Positions 17,185 to 26,078 of a stretch of 62,240 nt of DNA are shown in pieces. Location: contig CALJNB010000035.1 of NCBI GenBank assembly GCA_937981985.1, positions 1-62,240 of the forward strand, in the 5' to 3' direction. The notes under the pieces were generated by a model, which worked only from the letters and a program-made list of their open reading frames with translations, ran no database searches and was not told the origin of the DNA. Positions within the stretch are counted from its first letter, which is position 1. Each line of letters begins with the position of its first letter. The DNA is from an uncultured bacterium. GTDB taxonomy: Bacteria; Myxococcota_A; Bradymonadia; Bradymonadales; Bradymonadaceae. Both the position numbers and the translations under genes were made by a program.

Positions 17185-18642
17185 TCAGAATCGCATTTGC
17201 AATCCGCCCTGTAAATCTATGTTCACCGAGGTGTCAGGTAAGAGAACCATCGCGAAGGTATCTATATAAAGTGAGAAGGTGTTGTTGAGTGGGATGTTAA
17301 CTCCTGCGCCGAGGCCGAAGTGGAACCAACCGTTTCTTACCGTATCACGTACGAAACAGAATTCTTTCCCGTCTTCGACTTCGGTAGGTTGATTGATACA
17401 ACTTTTGTTTGTTGCGCTGGAACGTAACTGCAAAAGGTTTCTTAGGCGACCCACGCCGGTACCGACCGTCGTGAAGAAAATGGAGTCTTCGAAAAAGTAT
17501 TTAAATTTGAGTCGCGCCATGCACTCGACGGGCGCCCCAAGTCCGAAACAGGGGACTTTAGTATCCCAAAACCCGTTTCCCGGGTCGACCGATGATGTGC
17601 CTTCTAAAATATCGAAGTCTTGTGGTGGGGCGAATTGCACTCTAAACTCTAACCCTAACTGCATTTGTTTACCCAACATCGCTCCGAATCCTAAATTGAC
17701 GTGTCCTCCTGTAAACGCGAACCCTTGTGTAACCGGGCGAGTGGGATTGGCTGTGGGAGAGTTGTTTTCACCTCCAGTTAGGTAGCCTTCACCGGTTCCG
17801 ACAGAGAGGTCGACGAAGATTGCTTTGGAACTTTCGTCGTCTTCGTCCTCTTCAGGATCTTTGGGTTTACGTTTTTTATCATCGTCACCGGACCCCATTA
17901 CAACGACGTTGTTGGGATCGCTTTTACTTCCGGCCCGGGCTATTACTTCTCCTGACCGATTTTCTGCTATGATGTAATAATCCAGTTGGGAGGTATAGAT
18001 CTCTTCTCCGGGAACCTCGACAGCGAAGGTCGTTTCGTCGGTGGGTTCAAGTTCTGACTTGGTATATTTCTTTTCCTCGAGTCGTCGCATGTAAAGAAAA
18101 ATTTTATATACGGGTACATCTGCAGAGACGGTGACCTCAATCTCGAGGTCGTCATAGGCGTCGGTGACAGTAACGATTTCGTGTTCGAAACCGGGATTAT
18201 CTTCTCCCTTTTTCTTCTTCTTCTTCTTCTTCTTCTTCGGAACTATTTCGAGTGCGCGTTCAAGAATTTTCTCTAAAACCGGCGTTTTGTACACCCCCGG
18301 AATATCGACCTTTCTATCGGCGCGAACCGCTTCAACGAATTGTTCCTCGGCTTCGTTTTCGTCTCCACCATTAGCAAATCGAACGATGCCAAGCATGATA
18401 TGTAGTTTGGCAACAACCGGTCCCGAAACATTATCTGACGCGGCATCAGAAATGGCGTCGGTTAAGACATCTTCCGCGTCTTCTATCTCTATTTCGTCAT
18501 AGAGAGCGGTAGCTTTCTTGAGCTTCTTTTTCAGCGATTTTTCGCTTACTTTAGCGTAACTAACGCTAGGCGTTACGAAAACGGTTCCGAACCCTAAAAG
18601 GCTCAATAAAGTGGCGAAGATTATTATTCGAATTCTTATCAT
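17185..18642 (-). CDS. Outer-membrane beta-barrel protein with TPR-like head and Lys tract
   Basis: 485 residues. A cleavable signal peptide (residues 1-30, ending SYAKV) is followed by a helical TPR-like region (about 35-135), a run of ten lysines (about residues 136-145), an Ig-like beta region (about 150-250; VTDAYDDLEIEVTVSADVPV), an acidic linker (DDDKKRKPKDPEEDEDDE), and a C-terminal beta-barrel of alternating strands that ends in Phe, as OMPs recognised by BamA do (GGLQMRF). The architecture recurs in Myxococcota-like genomes; function is unknown. The Lys tract is encoded by a trinucleotide microsatellite, so its length could vary between strains. Confidence 0.78.
   Translation of the reverse strand: MIRIRIIIFATLLSLLGFGTVFVTPSVSYAKVSEKSLKKKLKKATALYDEIEIEDAEDVLTDAISDAASDNVSGPVVAKLHIMLGIVRFANGGDENEAEEQFVEAVRADRKVDIPGVYKTPVLEKILERALEIVPKKKKKKKKKKGEDNPGFEHEIVTVTDAYDDLEIEVTVSADVPVYKIFLYMRRLEEKKYTKSELEPTDETTFAVEVPGEEIYTSQLDYYIIAENRSGEVIARAGSKSDPNNVVVMGSGDDDKKRKPKDPEEDEDDESSKAIFVDLSVGTGEGYLTGGENNSPTANPTRPVTQGFAFTGGHVNLGFGAMLGKQMQLGLEFRVQFAPPQDFDILEGTSSVDPGNGFWDTKVPCFGLGAPVECMARLKFKYFFEDSIFFTTVGTGVGRLRNLLQLRSSATNKSCINQPTEVEDGKEFCFVRDTVRNGWFHFGLGAGVNIPLNNTFSLYIDTFAMVLLPDTSVNIDLQGGLQMRF
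18208..18238 (-). repeat. Trinucleotide microsatellite encoding poly-lysine
   Basis: About ten consecutive AAG/AAA codons on the minus strand (TTC repeats on the plus strand) inside the beta-barrel protein gene. In-frame gain or loss of units would change the linker length. Confidence 0.85.
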
Positions 18643-19198
18643 ATGTTCTTCTATCGAGAAGTGATGTGAATTTCAACACGACGATTTGATGCTTGTCTTG
18701 CGTCTGATGAGTTGTTCTTTAATCGGTGGTTGTTCGCCTAAACTTTTTGAAACGATTCGGGAAGTATTGATCCCGCGTTGCCAGCCACTCCGCGGGCTTA
18801 GTATCAGAGCCGCGATTCTAGTGTCAAGTTTTATCCCATGGTTACTTGGGTATAGTTAAAAAAGAATTTCTTGAGGTCGTGCAAGATTTTGTTGCAAACA
18901 TTCGAAAAGCCCATCGACGAAGAATGCACTCTCTAAAGAGGCCATTCACCGCCGACGGGCTTCCGAAATTTCCGCTTATCGCGTATCTATTTCATTTCAT
19001 TCAAACATTTATTTCATTCAAACATCTATTTCATTCAAACATCTATTTCATTTCAAGCATCCATACGATGTGTAAACCTACTACAAGAAGCTTGCCAACT
19101 ATCTAAATCCAAGATTTACGTGTTTATTAACCCTTTAGGGTGCGTGTGTGGCAGTTTGAGTGGTCAGTTGGGGTTCGAAATTCTATGTGGTGGAAGAT
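18643..19198. other. 556-bp intergenic region with a short tandem repeat
   Basis: No convincing gene on either strand. It holds the upstream region of the beta-barrel gene and the downstream end of the phosphatidyltransferase gene; the only structure I see is the 17-base tandem repeat at 18994-19044. An 86-codon frame spanning the repeat lacks a ribosome site and protein-like composition. Confidence 0.6.
18994..19044. repeat. Three tandem 17-bp repeats
   Basis: Units ATTTCATTCAAACATCT at 18994-19010 (one mismatch), 19011-19027 and 19028-19044, with a decayed partial unit on each side. There is no spacer between units, so this is not a CRISPR array. Confidence 0.9.
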
Positions 19199-20107
19199 CT
19201 AGTTGTCGTTTGACATCTTTCGGTTGATTAAAAGGGCATAAATCAGAATTAAGTTGAACACCGTTAAAAATAGGATTTGTAGCCCCAAAAGAATTGGTGG
19301 CCAGAATGCGGCCAAAAATACGGCACAATAGATAAAAAGCATATGCGTTCCCAACCCCAAAAAGGTGCAAACGCGTTGTGAGCTTGAAAATTTACGCCTA
19401 AACGCTTCGATACTCTTTTGGGTAAGTGTCTCCGGATCTACTGCGGCCGTCCCCGGAGCAATTGCGTATTGGATTTGCAGGAGAATCTTAAAATAGATGA
19501 ACATGCCAACTTTTTCGCCGATAGTTCCCCTTAACTTAATTTCGTCCCATGCCGCAGCAACTTCCGCCATCGATTCATTCCCGTCTGCACCTGAAGGTGT
19601 GGTTCGCGACATGTATACGGCCTTTACTTTATCGTAGATTCCGACTTGCACCCACATACTGATGCCGGCAGCTGCTGTGATCATAGCCCATTTGGACCCG
19701 TATCGGTTCGCTATATCAATCACGAAAACGATATAAAGAGAAATGACGACCAACGCATCTACGAGACCGTCAACGATCCTACCCATTCGAGTTCCACCAC
19801 CCTTCGCGCGGGCTATTTGTCCATCTGCGCAGTCCAGAACTACGGAGACCAAAAATAGAATAGCTGCCAATATGTAGCCGAAATCGTCAAAGTAATGGTT
19901 TGAGAGCGCAACATCATACATGACCAACGAACCTGTCCAACCCGCAACGAGGCTTAGATAAGTCACATGATTTGGCGTAATCGGAAGAGAATAAATCGTA
20001 GCAGCGAAGACGGCGGCTGCCGGACGATGGAAGAACATGTCTATCATTTCTTCTACATCTGGATGTTTGAATATCAGGAGATGATTATATCGTTCTTTGA
20101 ACTTCAT
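19199..20107 (-). CDS. CDP-alcohol phosphatidyltransferase family protein
   Basis: 302 residues, integral membrane. The diagnostic motif is complete: DCADGQIARAKGGGTRMGRIVDGLVD near residues 88-113, matching D-x2-DG-x2-AR-x8-G-x3-D-x3-D with all metal and CDP ligands. About six hydrophobic segments surround it. The enzyme joins a CDP-activated lipid to an alcohol acceptor during phospholipid synthesis; the acceptor cannot be read from sequence. The N-terminal TYLSLVAGWTGSLVMYD region and the long cytoplasmic loop (residues about 165-235) resemble archaeal and actinobacterial inositol-phosphate type members more than PgsA, but this is a guess. Flanked by non-coding DNA on both sides. Confidence 0.85.
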   Translation of the reverse strand: MKFKERYNHLLIFKHPDVEEMIDMFFHRPAAAVFAATIYSLPITPNHVTYLSLVAGWTGSLVMYDVALSNHYFDDFGYILAAILFLVSVVLDCADGQIARAKGGGTRMGRIVDGLVDALVVISLYIVFVIDIANRYGSKWAMITAAAGISMWVQVGIYDKVKAVYMSRTTPSGADGNESMAEVAAAWDEIKLRGTIGEKVGMFIYFKILLQIQYAIAPGTAAVDPETLTQKSIEAFRRKFSSSQRVCTFLGLGTHMLFIYCAVFLAAFWPPILLGLQILFLTVFNLILIYALLINRKMSNDN

Positions 20108-20405
20108 TCTCTAAACCCTAAGCGCTGTTCGGCAAAAAAACGCGAGATATTCGAATCATAACGACTGCGGTTCTACGCTCTCTTTGGGTTTTTCGCAAAT
20201 CCAGGATCTTGAAGGCTTTGATAGAAACGAAGGACCACTTGATCGGATTGTAATCAGTTTAGCTTTGTTGAGTTTGATTTTCATTGGTCTAAAAAACATT
20301 GTTCGTAATAGATAGAATTAATTCCTCTGCTGACGGGCGTTCGGTAGCCGCCCTATTTACTCGATTTGGGGGGTAAAAACTTGCAAGGACTGTCAGGTCA
20401 ATGGA

Positions 20406-22046
20406 TTAAAATTCCCAGCCCGACCCATGGAGTTCTTCCAGACCTGGTGTTCCTGGAGGATTTGCTAAGAATACAAGATCGGGATATTGGGTTTTGACAT
20501 AATTCATCGCCCAGTCGTTTCGAAACAAAACCAAGGGAAGATCGTCCCGATCGATAAGCACCTTAGTATAATCCGCACGATTAAAAGCAGCTTGATCGAA
20601 ACCCTCGCCGGTTACCCATCTTGCGTACTTAAATCCTAGCGGGCGCAACTCGACGTGAACTTTATATTCGTGTTCTAAGCGAAATTTCAAAACTTCAAAC
20701 TGCAACATCCCGACTGCACCCACAATGACATCTTTGTCGCCGAGGTGAGGTTGTTTGAAAATTTGAATGGCACCTTCTTCAGAGAGTTGATCAAGACCTT
20801 TGGTCAGCGCCTTTCGTTTTAGTGCCTCTTTGATTTCCACGATTGCAAAATGCTCCGGAGAAAATCGCGGTATATCTACAAAGCCAACATCCTTCTTTGC
20901 ACAAACGGTGTCGCCAATCCGGAATGTTCCGGGATCATAAAGTCCTATTATATCCCCAGGGTACGCTTCTTGAACCCCTTCGCGATCGTCGGCCATGAAA
21001 GTTTGTGGGTACGCCAATTTTATGTTTCGGTTTTCACGTAAAAGAAGCGCTTGCATGTCGGCCTCAAAACGGCCCGACATGATTCTCACAAATGCCAAAC
21101 GATCACGATGTGATGGATTCATATTGGCCTGAATTTTAAAAATAAATCCGCTGAAATCTTGGTCTTTGGGAGATTTATGAGGGTTGGGAACATCGCCCGG
21201 AGAAGGGGCCATCTCAACAAAACGATCCATAAAGGGTTCTATTCCAAAGTTCGTCATCGCCGAACCGAAGAACATCGGTGAGAGTTCCCCGTCGCGTACC
21301 TTTTTAATATCGAAGGCCTCAGACGCGATTTCTAAAAGTTCGATTTCTTCCAAAAATTGAGTGTACTGCGCATCACCGAGCTTGTTTATAATCTGAGGAT
21401 CATCAATGTCTAACTTCTCAATTTCAAGAATAGTGGACCCATGCCGACCTTCAGCATTGAATTTGAGCACTTTCTTCGTTTCTCGGTCATAGACGCCCAT
21501 GAAAGTACGTCCCATTCCCACTGGCCAGTTGATGGGGCATAGGTTGATTCCCAGCGTACGTTCGATGTCCTCCATAAGTTCAAGCGGCGGAATGCCCTCG
21601 CGATCCATTTTATTTACGAAGGTAAAAATCGGAAGACGACGCATACGACATACTTTAAAAAGCTTTTTCGTTTGAGGCTCAACACCTTTAGCGATATCAA
21701 CAAGCATCACCGCAGAATCGGCCGCGGCAAGCGTACGATAGGTATCTTCAGAGAAATCAGCATGACCCGGAGTGTCAAGTAGATTGATGGCGTAATTATA
21801 ATAGGGAAACTGGAGAACCGACGAAGTAATCGAGATACCGCGTTGTTGTTCTAAGGCCATCCAATCTGAGATAGCATGTTTGGCGGCACGACGTGACTTT
21901 ACACTTCCGGCAAGATGGATCGCGCCTCCATATAAAAGCAGCTTTTCAGTGAGCGTGGTTTTTCCCGCATCCGGATGCGAAATAATGGCGAAGGTTCTTC
22001 TACGATCCACTTCGCTGGCTAGTTTTTTTTCGCTAACAATGCTCAT
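20406..22046 (-). CDS. prfC: Peptide chain release factor 3
   Basis: 546 residues. RF3 is a translational GTPase that removes RF1/RF2 from the ribosome after termination. G1 is HPDAGKTTLTEK, G2 lies around RGISITSS, G3 is DTPGHADFSEDT, G4 is NKMDRE. The RF3-specific features include AIHLAGSVKSRRAAKHAISDWM at the N-terminus and the GAVGMLQFEVLKFRLEHEY segment in domain II/III. The start at 22046 gives the family-standard N-terminus. Upstream lies dihydroorotase, 71 bases away, in the same direction. Nothing unusual. Confidence 0.97.
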   Translation of the reverse strand: MSIVSEKKLASEVDRRRTFAIISHPDAGKTTLTEKLLLYGGAIHLAGSVKSRRAAKHAISDWMALEQQRGISITSSVLQFPYYNYAINLLDTPGHADFSEDTYRTLAAADSAVMLVDIAKGVEPQTKKLFKVCRMRRLPIFTFVNKMDREGIPPLELMEDIERTLGINLCPINWPVGMGRTFMGVYDRETKKVLKFNAEGRHGSTILEIEKLDIDDPQIINKLGDAQYTQFLEEIELLEIASEAFDIKKVRDGELSPMFFGSAMTNFGIEPFMDRFVEMAPSPGDVPNPHKSPKDQDFSGFIFKIQANMNPSHRDRLAFVRIMSGRFEADMQALLLRENRNIKLAYPQTFMADDREGVQEAYPGDIIGLYDPGTFRIGDTVCAKKDVGFVDIPRFSPEHFAIVEIKEALKRKALTKGLDQLSEEGAIQIFKQPHLGDKDVIVGAVGMLQFEVLKFRLEHEYKVHVELRPLGFKYARWVTGEGFDQAAFNRADYTKVLIDRDDLPLVLFRNDWAMNYVKTQYPDLVFLANPPGTPGLEELHGSGWEF

Positions 22047-22117
22047 AAGCTACTCTCTGTTTTACCGAGCGTACCTATAGGTATTAGGTGGGACGGGCAA
22101 GCTGTTCGCAAAGTTTG

Positions 22118-23443
22118 TTAACTAAATGTGACTTCCCTTCCTGCCTGTTCTTCAACCAGGGTTCGGTCTTCAACCACAATCCTTCCATTCACGATGGTCA
22201 TTACAGGACAACCGACAAGTGTCTGGCCATTCCACGGTGTCCAAGCGCATTTGGTTTTTTGATTTTCGTTTCGCACATCTAAGGTCTTATTGGGATCAAC
22301 GAGAACCAAATCGGCAGCTTTTCCTATCTCGATTGTTCCACGATTTTTCAACCCATAGATTTGGGAGGGATGATGACACACCCAATCTGCAACGTTTTCG
22401 TAAGTACATTTACCACTGGCAACAGCAGTAAGAAGCAAAGGTAACATTAATTCAACCGCGGGAACCCCGCTTGGAACCTCCCAATACCCTTGGGTTTTTT
22501 CTTCCATTGTATGAGGAGCATGATCGGTTGCGACCATGTCGATTTCTCCACTTAGAAGTCCGTCCCACATCGCTTGAACATCATCTTTTGACCGCACTGG
22601 CGGGTTCATTTTCACCAGACCTTTATACTTTTCGTAATCGTCGGTCGAAAAGAACAAATGGTGAGGACAGACTTCACATGTGATTTTTGCGCCCGAATCT
22701 TTATATGCTTGCGTTTCTTTGATTTCGGCGATGACATCAAGTTCTGCACGACTTGAAAGATGAAGAATATGTAAATGACGACCATATTTTGCAGCCAACT
22801 TACCTGCACGACGGACCGCCTCTGTGGCACATTGCACATCTCGAATTTTGGAATGAATATCAAAACTGTCCTGGCCGGCGAATTCTTTCTTGCGTTCGTT
22901 CAAACGCGGCTCCCATTCAGCATGCGTACAAATACGTCCTTCATACTCTGAGAATATTTTTTCCAAATCCGCGTCTTTGTACACCAGCAGATCGCCCGTG
23001 CTACATCCCATAAATATTTTTAGACCCGCAACGTTTGCAACTTTTTGTGCCTCGCCTAAATTAGTCGGCGTCGCACCAAAAAATAGCCCGTAATTACACG
23101 CGCTGGTTTTGGAAGCGATTGCTCTTTTATCTTCTAAGGCCTCAAAGTCAGTTGTCGTCGGCCAAGTATTTGGCATTTCAAAAATGGTTGTCACACCGCC
23201 AAAAACTGCAGCGATAGATCCTGTTTTGAAGTTTTCTTTATGGGTCGGACCGGGTTCTCGAAAATGAACATGACCATCAATCGCACCAGGAAAAACCATC
23301 AATCCTTGCGCATCAATGATTCTTTTCTCACCGCTGGAAACCTCTCCGATAGAGGCAATTTTTCCGTCTTGAATCAACAAATTTGTTTTTTCGATGCCTT
23401 GGGGCAAGACAACACGAGCATTTTTGATAATGAGCTTTTGCAT
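22118..23443 (-). CDS. pyrC: Dihydroorotase (amidohydrolase family)
   Basis: 441 residues. Converts carbamoyl-aspartate to dihydroorotate in pyrimidine synthesis. Metal site: DGHVHFREPG near residues 54-63; a central KIFMG segment near 143 with the Lys that is carboxylated in class I enzymes; CTHAEWE and HILHLSSR histidines; and ATDHAPHTMEEK with the catalytic Asp near residue 308. The VPSGVPAVELMLPLLL segment is typical. Length and motifs fit a class I dihydroorotase; allantoinase or hydantoinase are close relatives but the HFREPG and DHAPHT signatures favour dihydroorotase. Same strand as prfC downstream; other pyr genes are not in the window. Confidence 0.88.
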   Translation of the reverse strand: MQKLIIKNARVVLPQGIEKTNLLIQDGKIASIGEVSSGEKRIIDAQGLMVFPGAIDGHVHFREPGPTHKENFKTGSIAAVFGGVTTIFEMPNTWPTTTDFEALEDKRAIASKTSACNYGLFFGATPTNLGEAQKVANVAGLKIFMGCSTGDLLVYKDADLEKIFSEYEGRICTHAEWEPRLNERKKEFAGQDSFDIHSKIRDVQCATEAVRRAGKLAAKYGRHLHILHLSSRAELDVIAEIKETQAYKDSGAKITCEVCPHHLFFSTDDYEKYKGLVKMNPPVRSKDDVQAMWDGLLSGEIDMVATDHAPHTMEEKTQGYWEVPSGVPAVELMLPLLLTAVASGKCTYENVADWVCHHPSQIYGLKNRGTIEIGKAADLVLVDPNKTLDVRNENQKTKCAWTPWNGQTLVGCPVMTIVNGRIVVEDRTLVEEQAGREVTFS

Positions 23444-23648
23444 CTTTCGTACTTACGAGTTCTTCCCTTTCAAGGCAACTGGAGAATGAAAGTATGGGCC
23501 ATTTCGTGATCGAGCAACGGGCATCAAAATACTGAGGTCCAATAACATCTCTATTTTTAAATAATGGATTTAGGTCAAGAAAAGTTGTACCTATTCCAGA
23601 AACCAACATTGAAGGATGTATTGGATGTTAATCATACACGGAAATATT

Positions 23649-23888
23649 ATGCAAAAAATTCTTCTCCCGGCGATCTTTCTTCTTTTTCTAAGTTCATGCA
23701 CCGAAAATCCAGGTAAGTGCGAATATTCATTTCGCGTATCCGCCGAAAGCCCAGCGGGAGGTGGCTGCGTGTCTTCGGACGATTCTGTTTTCGATAACGC
23801 GACATGTGAGGCATACGCAAAAGATATCGCTGAAGAGAATAATGCTGCTTTAGTTTCAAGTTTATTTTTTCCCGACGAAGAATGTTAA
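23649..23888 (+). CDS. Small Cys-rich lipoprotein
   Basis: 79 residues from ATG 23649, chosen because it starts the signal peptide MQKILLPAIFLLFLSSC with lipobox Cys 17. The mature part is about 60 residues with five further cysteines (GKCEYS, GGCVSS, ATCEAY and the terminal EEC), a YAKDIAEENNAALVSS helix and a C-terminal Cys. Function unknown; probably a small disulfide-bonded periplasmic or outer-membrane lipoprotein. Divergent from dihydroorotase, 205 bases away. An inverted repeat with a T-rich tail follows at 24089, and could terminate it. Confidence 0.7.
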   Translation: MQKILLPAIFLLFLSSCTENPGKCEYSFRVSAESPAGGGCVSSDDSVFDNATCEAYAKDIAEENNAALVSSLFFPDEEC

Positions 23889-24088
23889 CTTACTTTAGAG
23901 TAGATAAATGTCACATCAATAGAGGCGTACATTCGACGCAGCACTTGCATCGGTAAAAGACACATTTCGCGATTTCGTGCACGATATTTTTTTCTTCCAA
24001 TTGGAAAGAGTGTTTTTTGATAACGATTTTTTCTTTGGATTGTCTCTACGACCTCTCCGCAATGATAGGTAACCTGAGAATAAATTAG

Positions 24089-24120
24089 CCCCAAAAATAG
24101 CGTTTTTGGGGAGGTTTTTG
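24089..24120 (+). terminator. Perfect 9-bp hairpin, likely terminator
   Basis: CCCCAAAAA (24089-24097) pairs with TTTTTGGGG (24103-24111) around a five-base loop, followed by AGG and a five-T run. It sits 200 bases after the small lipoprotein gene and just before the next gene, whose ribosome site may overlap it. Confidence 0.5.
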
Positions 24121-24130
24121 ATGTGCTTTG

Positions 24131-24496
24131 ATGAACCGGATAATTAGTATGGCGCACCAGTATAAAAAAAGAACCTATGAAGAGGCACAAGAGTTAGCGC
24201 GTCTTGCACTCCGTGAATGCGTTGAAGAAAACCTTTCAAAAGAAGAAATTGCGCAAATGAGGGATTCGATGCTGCTGACAGGGGGTACTTTTAGCGAAGT
24301 ATGGAGTGAAATAGTTGGCTACCCCATTCAAGAGGATCTTTTTTACGAATACCATCTATATAAACCATCCGAAGAATGCCCCTATATAGAAAAGTCTTAT
24401 GTAAAAATTCTCGCACCAAGAGATCGCAAGTTCAAAACATGCTATTTCTTGTGGAAACCGCCCGTCGAGAAGTACGATGGACCTTGGTTTGAGTAA
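24131..24496 (+). CDS. Hypothetical cytoplasmic protein
   Basis: 121 residues from ATG 24131 (ATG 24149 is also possible). I do not recognise it. The N-terminal half is helical and charged (YEEAQELARLALRECVEENLSKEEIAQMRDSM); the C-terminal half is aromatic-rich with YEYHLY, CPYIEKSYVKIL and KTCYFLWKPPVEKYDGPWFE, suggestive of a compact alpha/beta fold. No signal peptide. A good ribosome site (GGGGAGG) lies just upstream but is best spaced for an out-of-frame eight-codon reading frame at 24121-24147 that overlaps this start. That could be a short leader or a coincidence with the hairpin. It precedes the NAD operon promoter. Confidence 0.55.
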   Translation: MNRIISMAHQYKKRTYEEAQELARLALRECVEENLSKEEIAQMRDSMLLTGGTFSEVWSEIVGYPIQEDLFYEYHLYKPSEECPYIEKSYVKILAPRDRKFKTCYFLWKPPVEKYDGPWFE

Positions 24497-24535
24497 GTCA
24501 TCTTTGCGGGCTAGTGTATAAACTCTGAATAGTTA

Positions 24536-24587
24536 TTGACTTTGTGTCAATATGACACTTATCATGTGTGTAGGTTTGTGACACGGA
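24536..24587 (+). promoter_or_regulatory. Promoter and inverted-repeat operator of the NAD operon
   Basis: TTGACT (24536-24541) and TATCAT (24560-24565) with an 18-base spacer. The spacer is filled by the dyad GTGTCAATATGACAC (24544-24558), two six-base arms around three bases, and a further GTGACAC half-site lies at 24579-24585, before ATG 24594. Position between the promoter boxes is ideal for repression, and the operon encodes an NrtR-type regulator. The assignment of NrtR to this site is inference. Confidence 0.65.
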
Positions 24588-24593
24588 AAAAAA

Positions 24594-26078
24594 ATGCATC
24601 CAAAGTCTGTTCTCAAAGAAATTTATAAGGTCAACCTGGCTTTGCATACCGACCTGTATCAACTTTCGATGGCTTACGGCTATTGGAAGAATGACGAGCA
24701 TGAAACTCCTGCTGTTTTCGATCTCTTCTTTCGAAAAAATCCTTTTAAAGGTGGATTCGCAATAAATGCCGGTCTGGATTACGTGATCGATTATTTGAAT
24801 GCATTTACATTCGAAAAAGCGGATTTGGAATTTCTAGGAACCCTCACCGGTAACGATGACAAAGCGCTATTTGAACCTGATTTTCTAGAATACCTAGGCG
24901 AGATGAAATTTTCTTGCGATATCGATGCGATTGAGGAGGGGAGAGTGGTTTTCGCAAATACACCTCTCATCCGGGTTCGAGGTCCGATTATTCAAGCTCA
25001 ACTTATAGAAACGGCCTTACTAAATATCGTAAACTTTCAAACTTTAATCGCAACCAAAGCGGCACGGGTTTGCCTCGCCGCGGGAGATGATGACGTCTTA
25101 GAGTTTGGTCTACGACGAGCTCAAGGTATTGATGGTGGATTATCGGTGGCTCGCGCTTCCTATATTGGCGGTGTAGCGGCGACATCCAATGTCTTAGCGG
25201 GTCGGGTATTCGGAATTCCCGTCAAAGGAACTCACGCACATAGTTGGGTTATGTTTTTCGGAGATGAAAAGAAATCCTTTGAAGCGTACGCCGACGCGCT
25301 GCCAAACAATTGTGTTTTTTTAGTCGATACCTACGATACGTTAAACGGGGTGCAAAACGCCGTGGTGTTAGGAAGCCAATTAAAGGAGCGCGGCCACAAG
25401 CTAGCCGGTATCCGTTTGGACTCTGGTGACCTTGCCTATCTTTCTATTGAGGCGCGTAAGATTCTAGACGAAGGCGGCTTTCCAGACGCCAAAATTTTCG
25501 CTTCCAATAATCTTGATGAACATATTATTTCTAGCCTTAAACAACAAGGCGCTCAAATCGCTGTTTGGGGCGTGGGTACAAAACTCGCTACCGCCTACGA
25601 CCAACCTGCCTTGGGAGGTGTCTATAAATTGGCGGCCTCAAAAAAGGGCGGCGTATGGGAAGACCGAATAAAAATTTCTGAACAAGCTTTCAAAGTAAAC
25701 ACGCCTGGCATTCACCAGGTACGTCGATTTTTCGATGGGCAGCACTTTTCTGGCGATTTAATTTTCGATGAACGTAACGAGCCTAACCATCGTTTGGTTG
25801 ATGCCCAGGACTCAACGCGAACTAAAAATTTGAGTAAGGATACATTTGAAGAGCTACTCGTTCCGATCTTCCGGGACGGTAATCTCGAGTACCAACGACC
25901 TTCCTTAGAACAAATCAGAATACGTCGTGAAAAAGATCTTTCACACGTCCACCCCTCAATATTACGTTTTCTCAACTCGCACGAATACCCCGTCGGTCTT
26001 GATGAAAAACTCGACAAGCATAAACGCGAACTTATGAAACAAGTACGCATGAAGAATCAACCGATGGAGCCATCATGA
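24594..26078 (+). CDS. pncB: Nicotinate phosphoribosyltransferase
   Basis: 494 residues. Forms nicotinate mononucleotide from nicotinate and PRPP with ATP, the entry of the Preiss-Handler route. The opening ALHTDLYQLSMAYGYW, the AATSNVLAGRVFGIPVKGTHAHSWVMFF segment (His phosphorylated during catalysis), the RLDSGDLAYLS segment and the IAVWGVGTKLATAYDQPALGGVYKL phosphate-binding region are all present. It is the first gene of a five-gene operon; its TGA overlaps the nadE ATG as ATGA at 26075. A dyad in its promoter suggests repression by NrtR. Length is that of the long bacterial subfamily. Confidence 0.95.
   Translation: MHPKSVLKEIYKVNLALHTDLYQLSMAYGYWKNDEHETPAVFDLFFRKNPFKGGFAINAGLDYVIDYLNAFTFEKADLEFLGTLTGNDDKALFEPDFLEYLGEMKFSCDIDAIEEGRVVFANTPLIRVRGPIIQAQLIETALLNIVNFQTLIATKAARVCLAAGDDDVLEFGLRRAQGIDGGLSVARASYIGGVAATSNVLAGRVFGIPVKGTHAHSWVMFFGDEKKSFEAYADALPNNCVFLVDTYDTLNGVQNAVVLGSQLKERGHKLAGIRLDSGDLAYLSIEARKILDEGGFPDAKIFASNNLDEHIISSLKQQGAQIAVWGVGTKLATAYDQPALGGVYKLAASKKGGVWEDRIKISEQAFKVNTPGIHQVRRFFDGQHFSGDLIFDERNEPNHRLVDAQDSTRTKNLSKDTFEELLVPIFRDGNLEYQRPSLEQIRIRREKDLSHVHPSILRFLNSHEYPVGLDEKLDKHKRELMKQVRMKNQPMEPS

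Noticed and set aside
18994..19044. Possible CRISPR array from the 17-bp repeats.
   Set aside because: Units are contiguous with no spacers, only three copies, and no cas genes are present.
23885..24190. A 101-codon minus-strand frame.
   Set aside because: No ribosome site or recognisable motif, and it overlaps the hairpin and the start of the gene at 24131.
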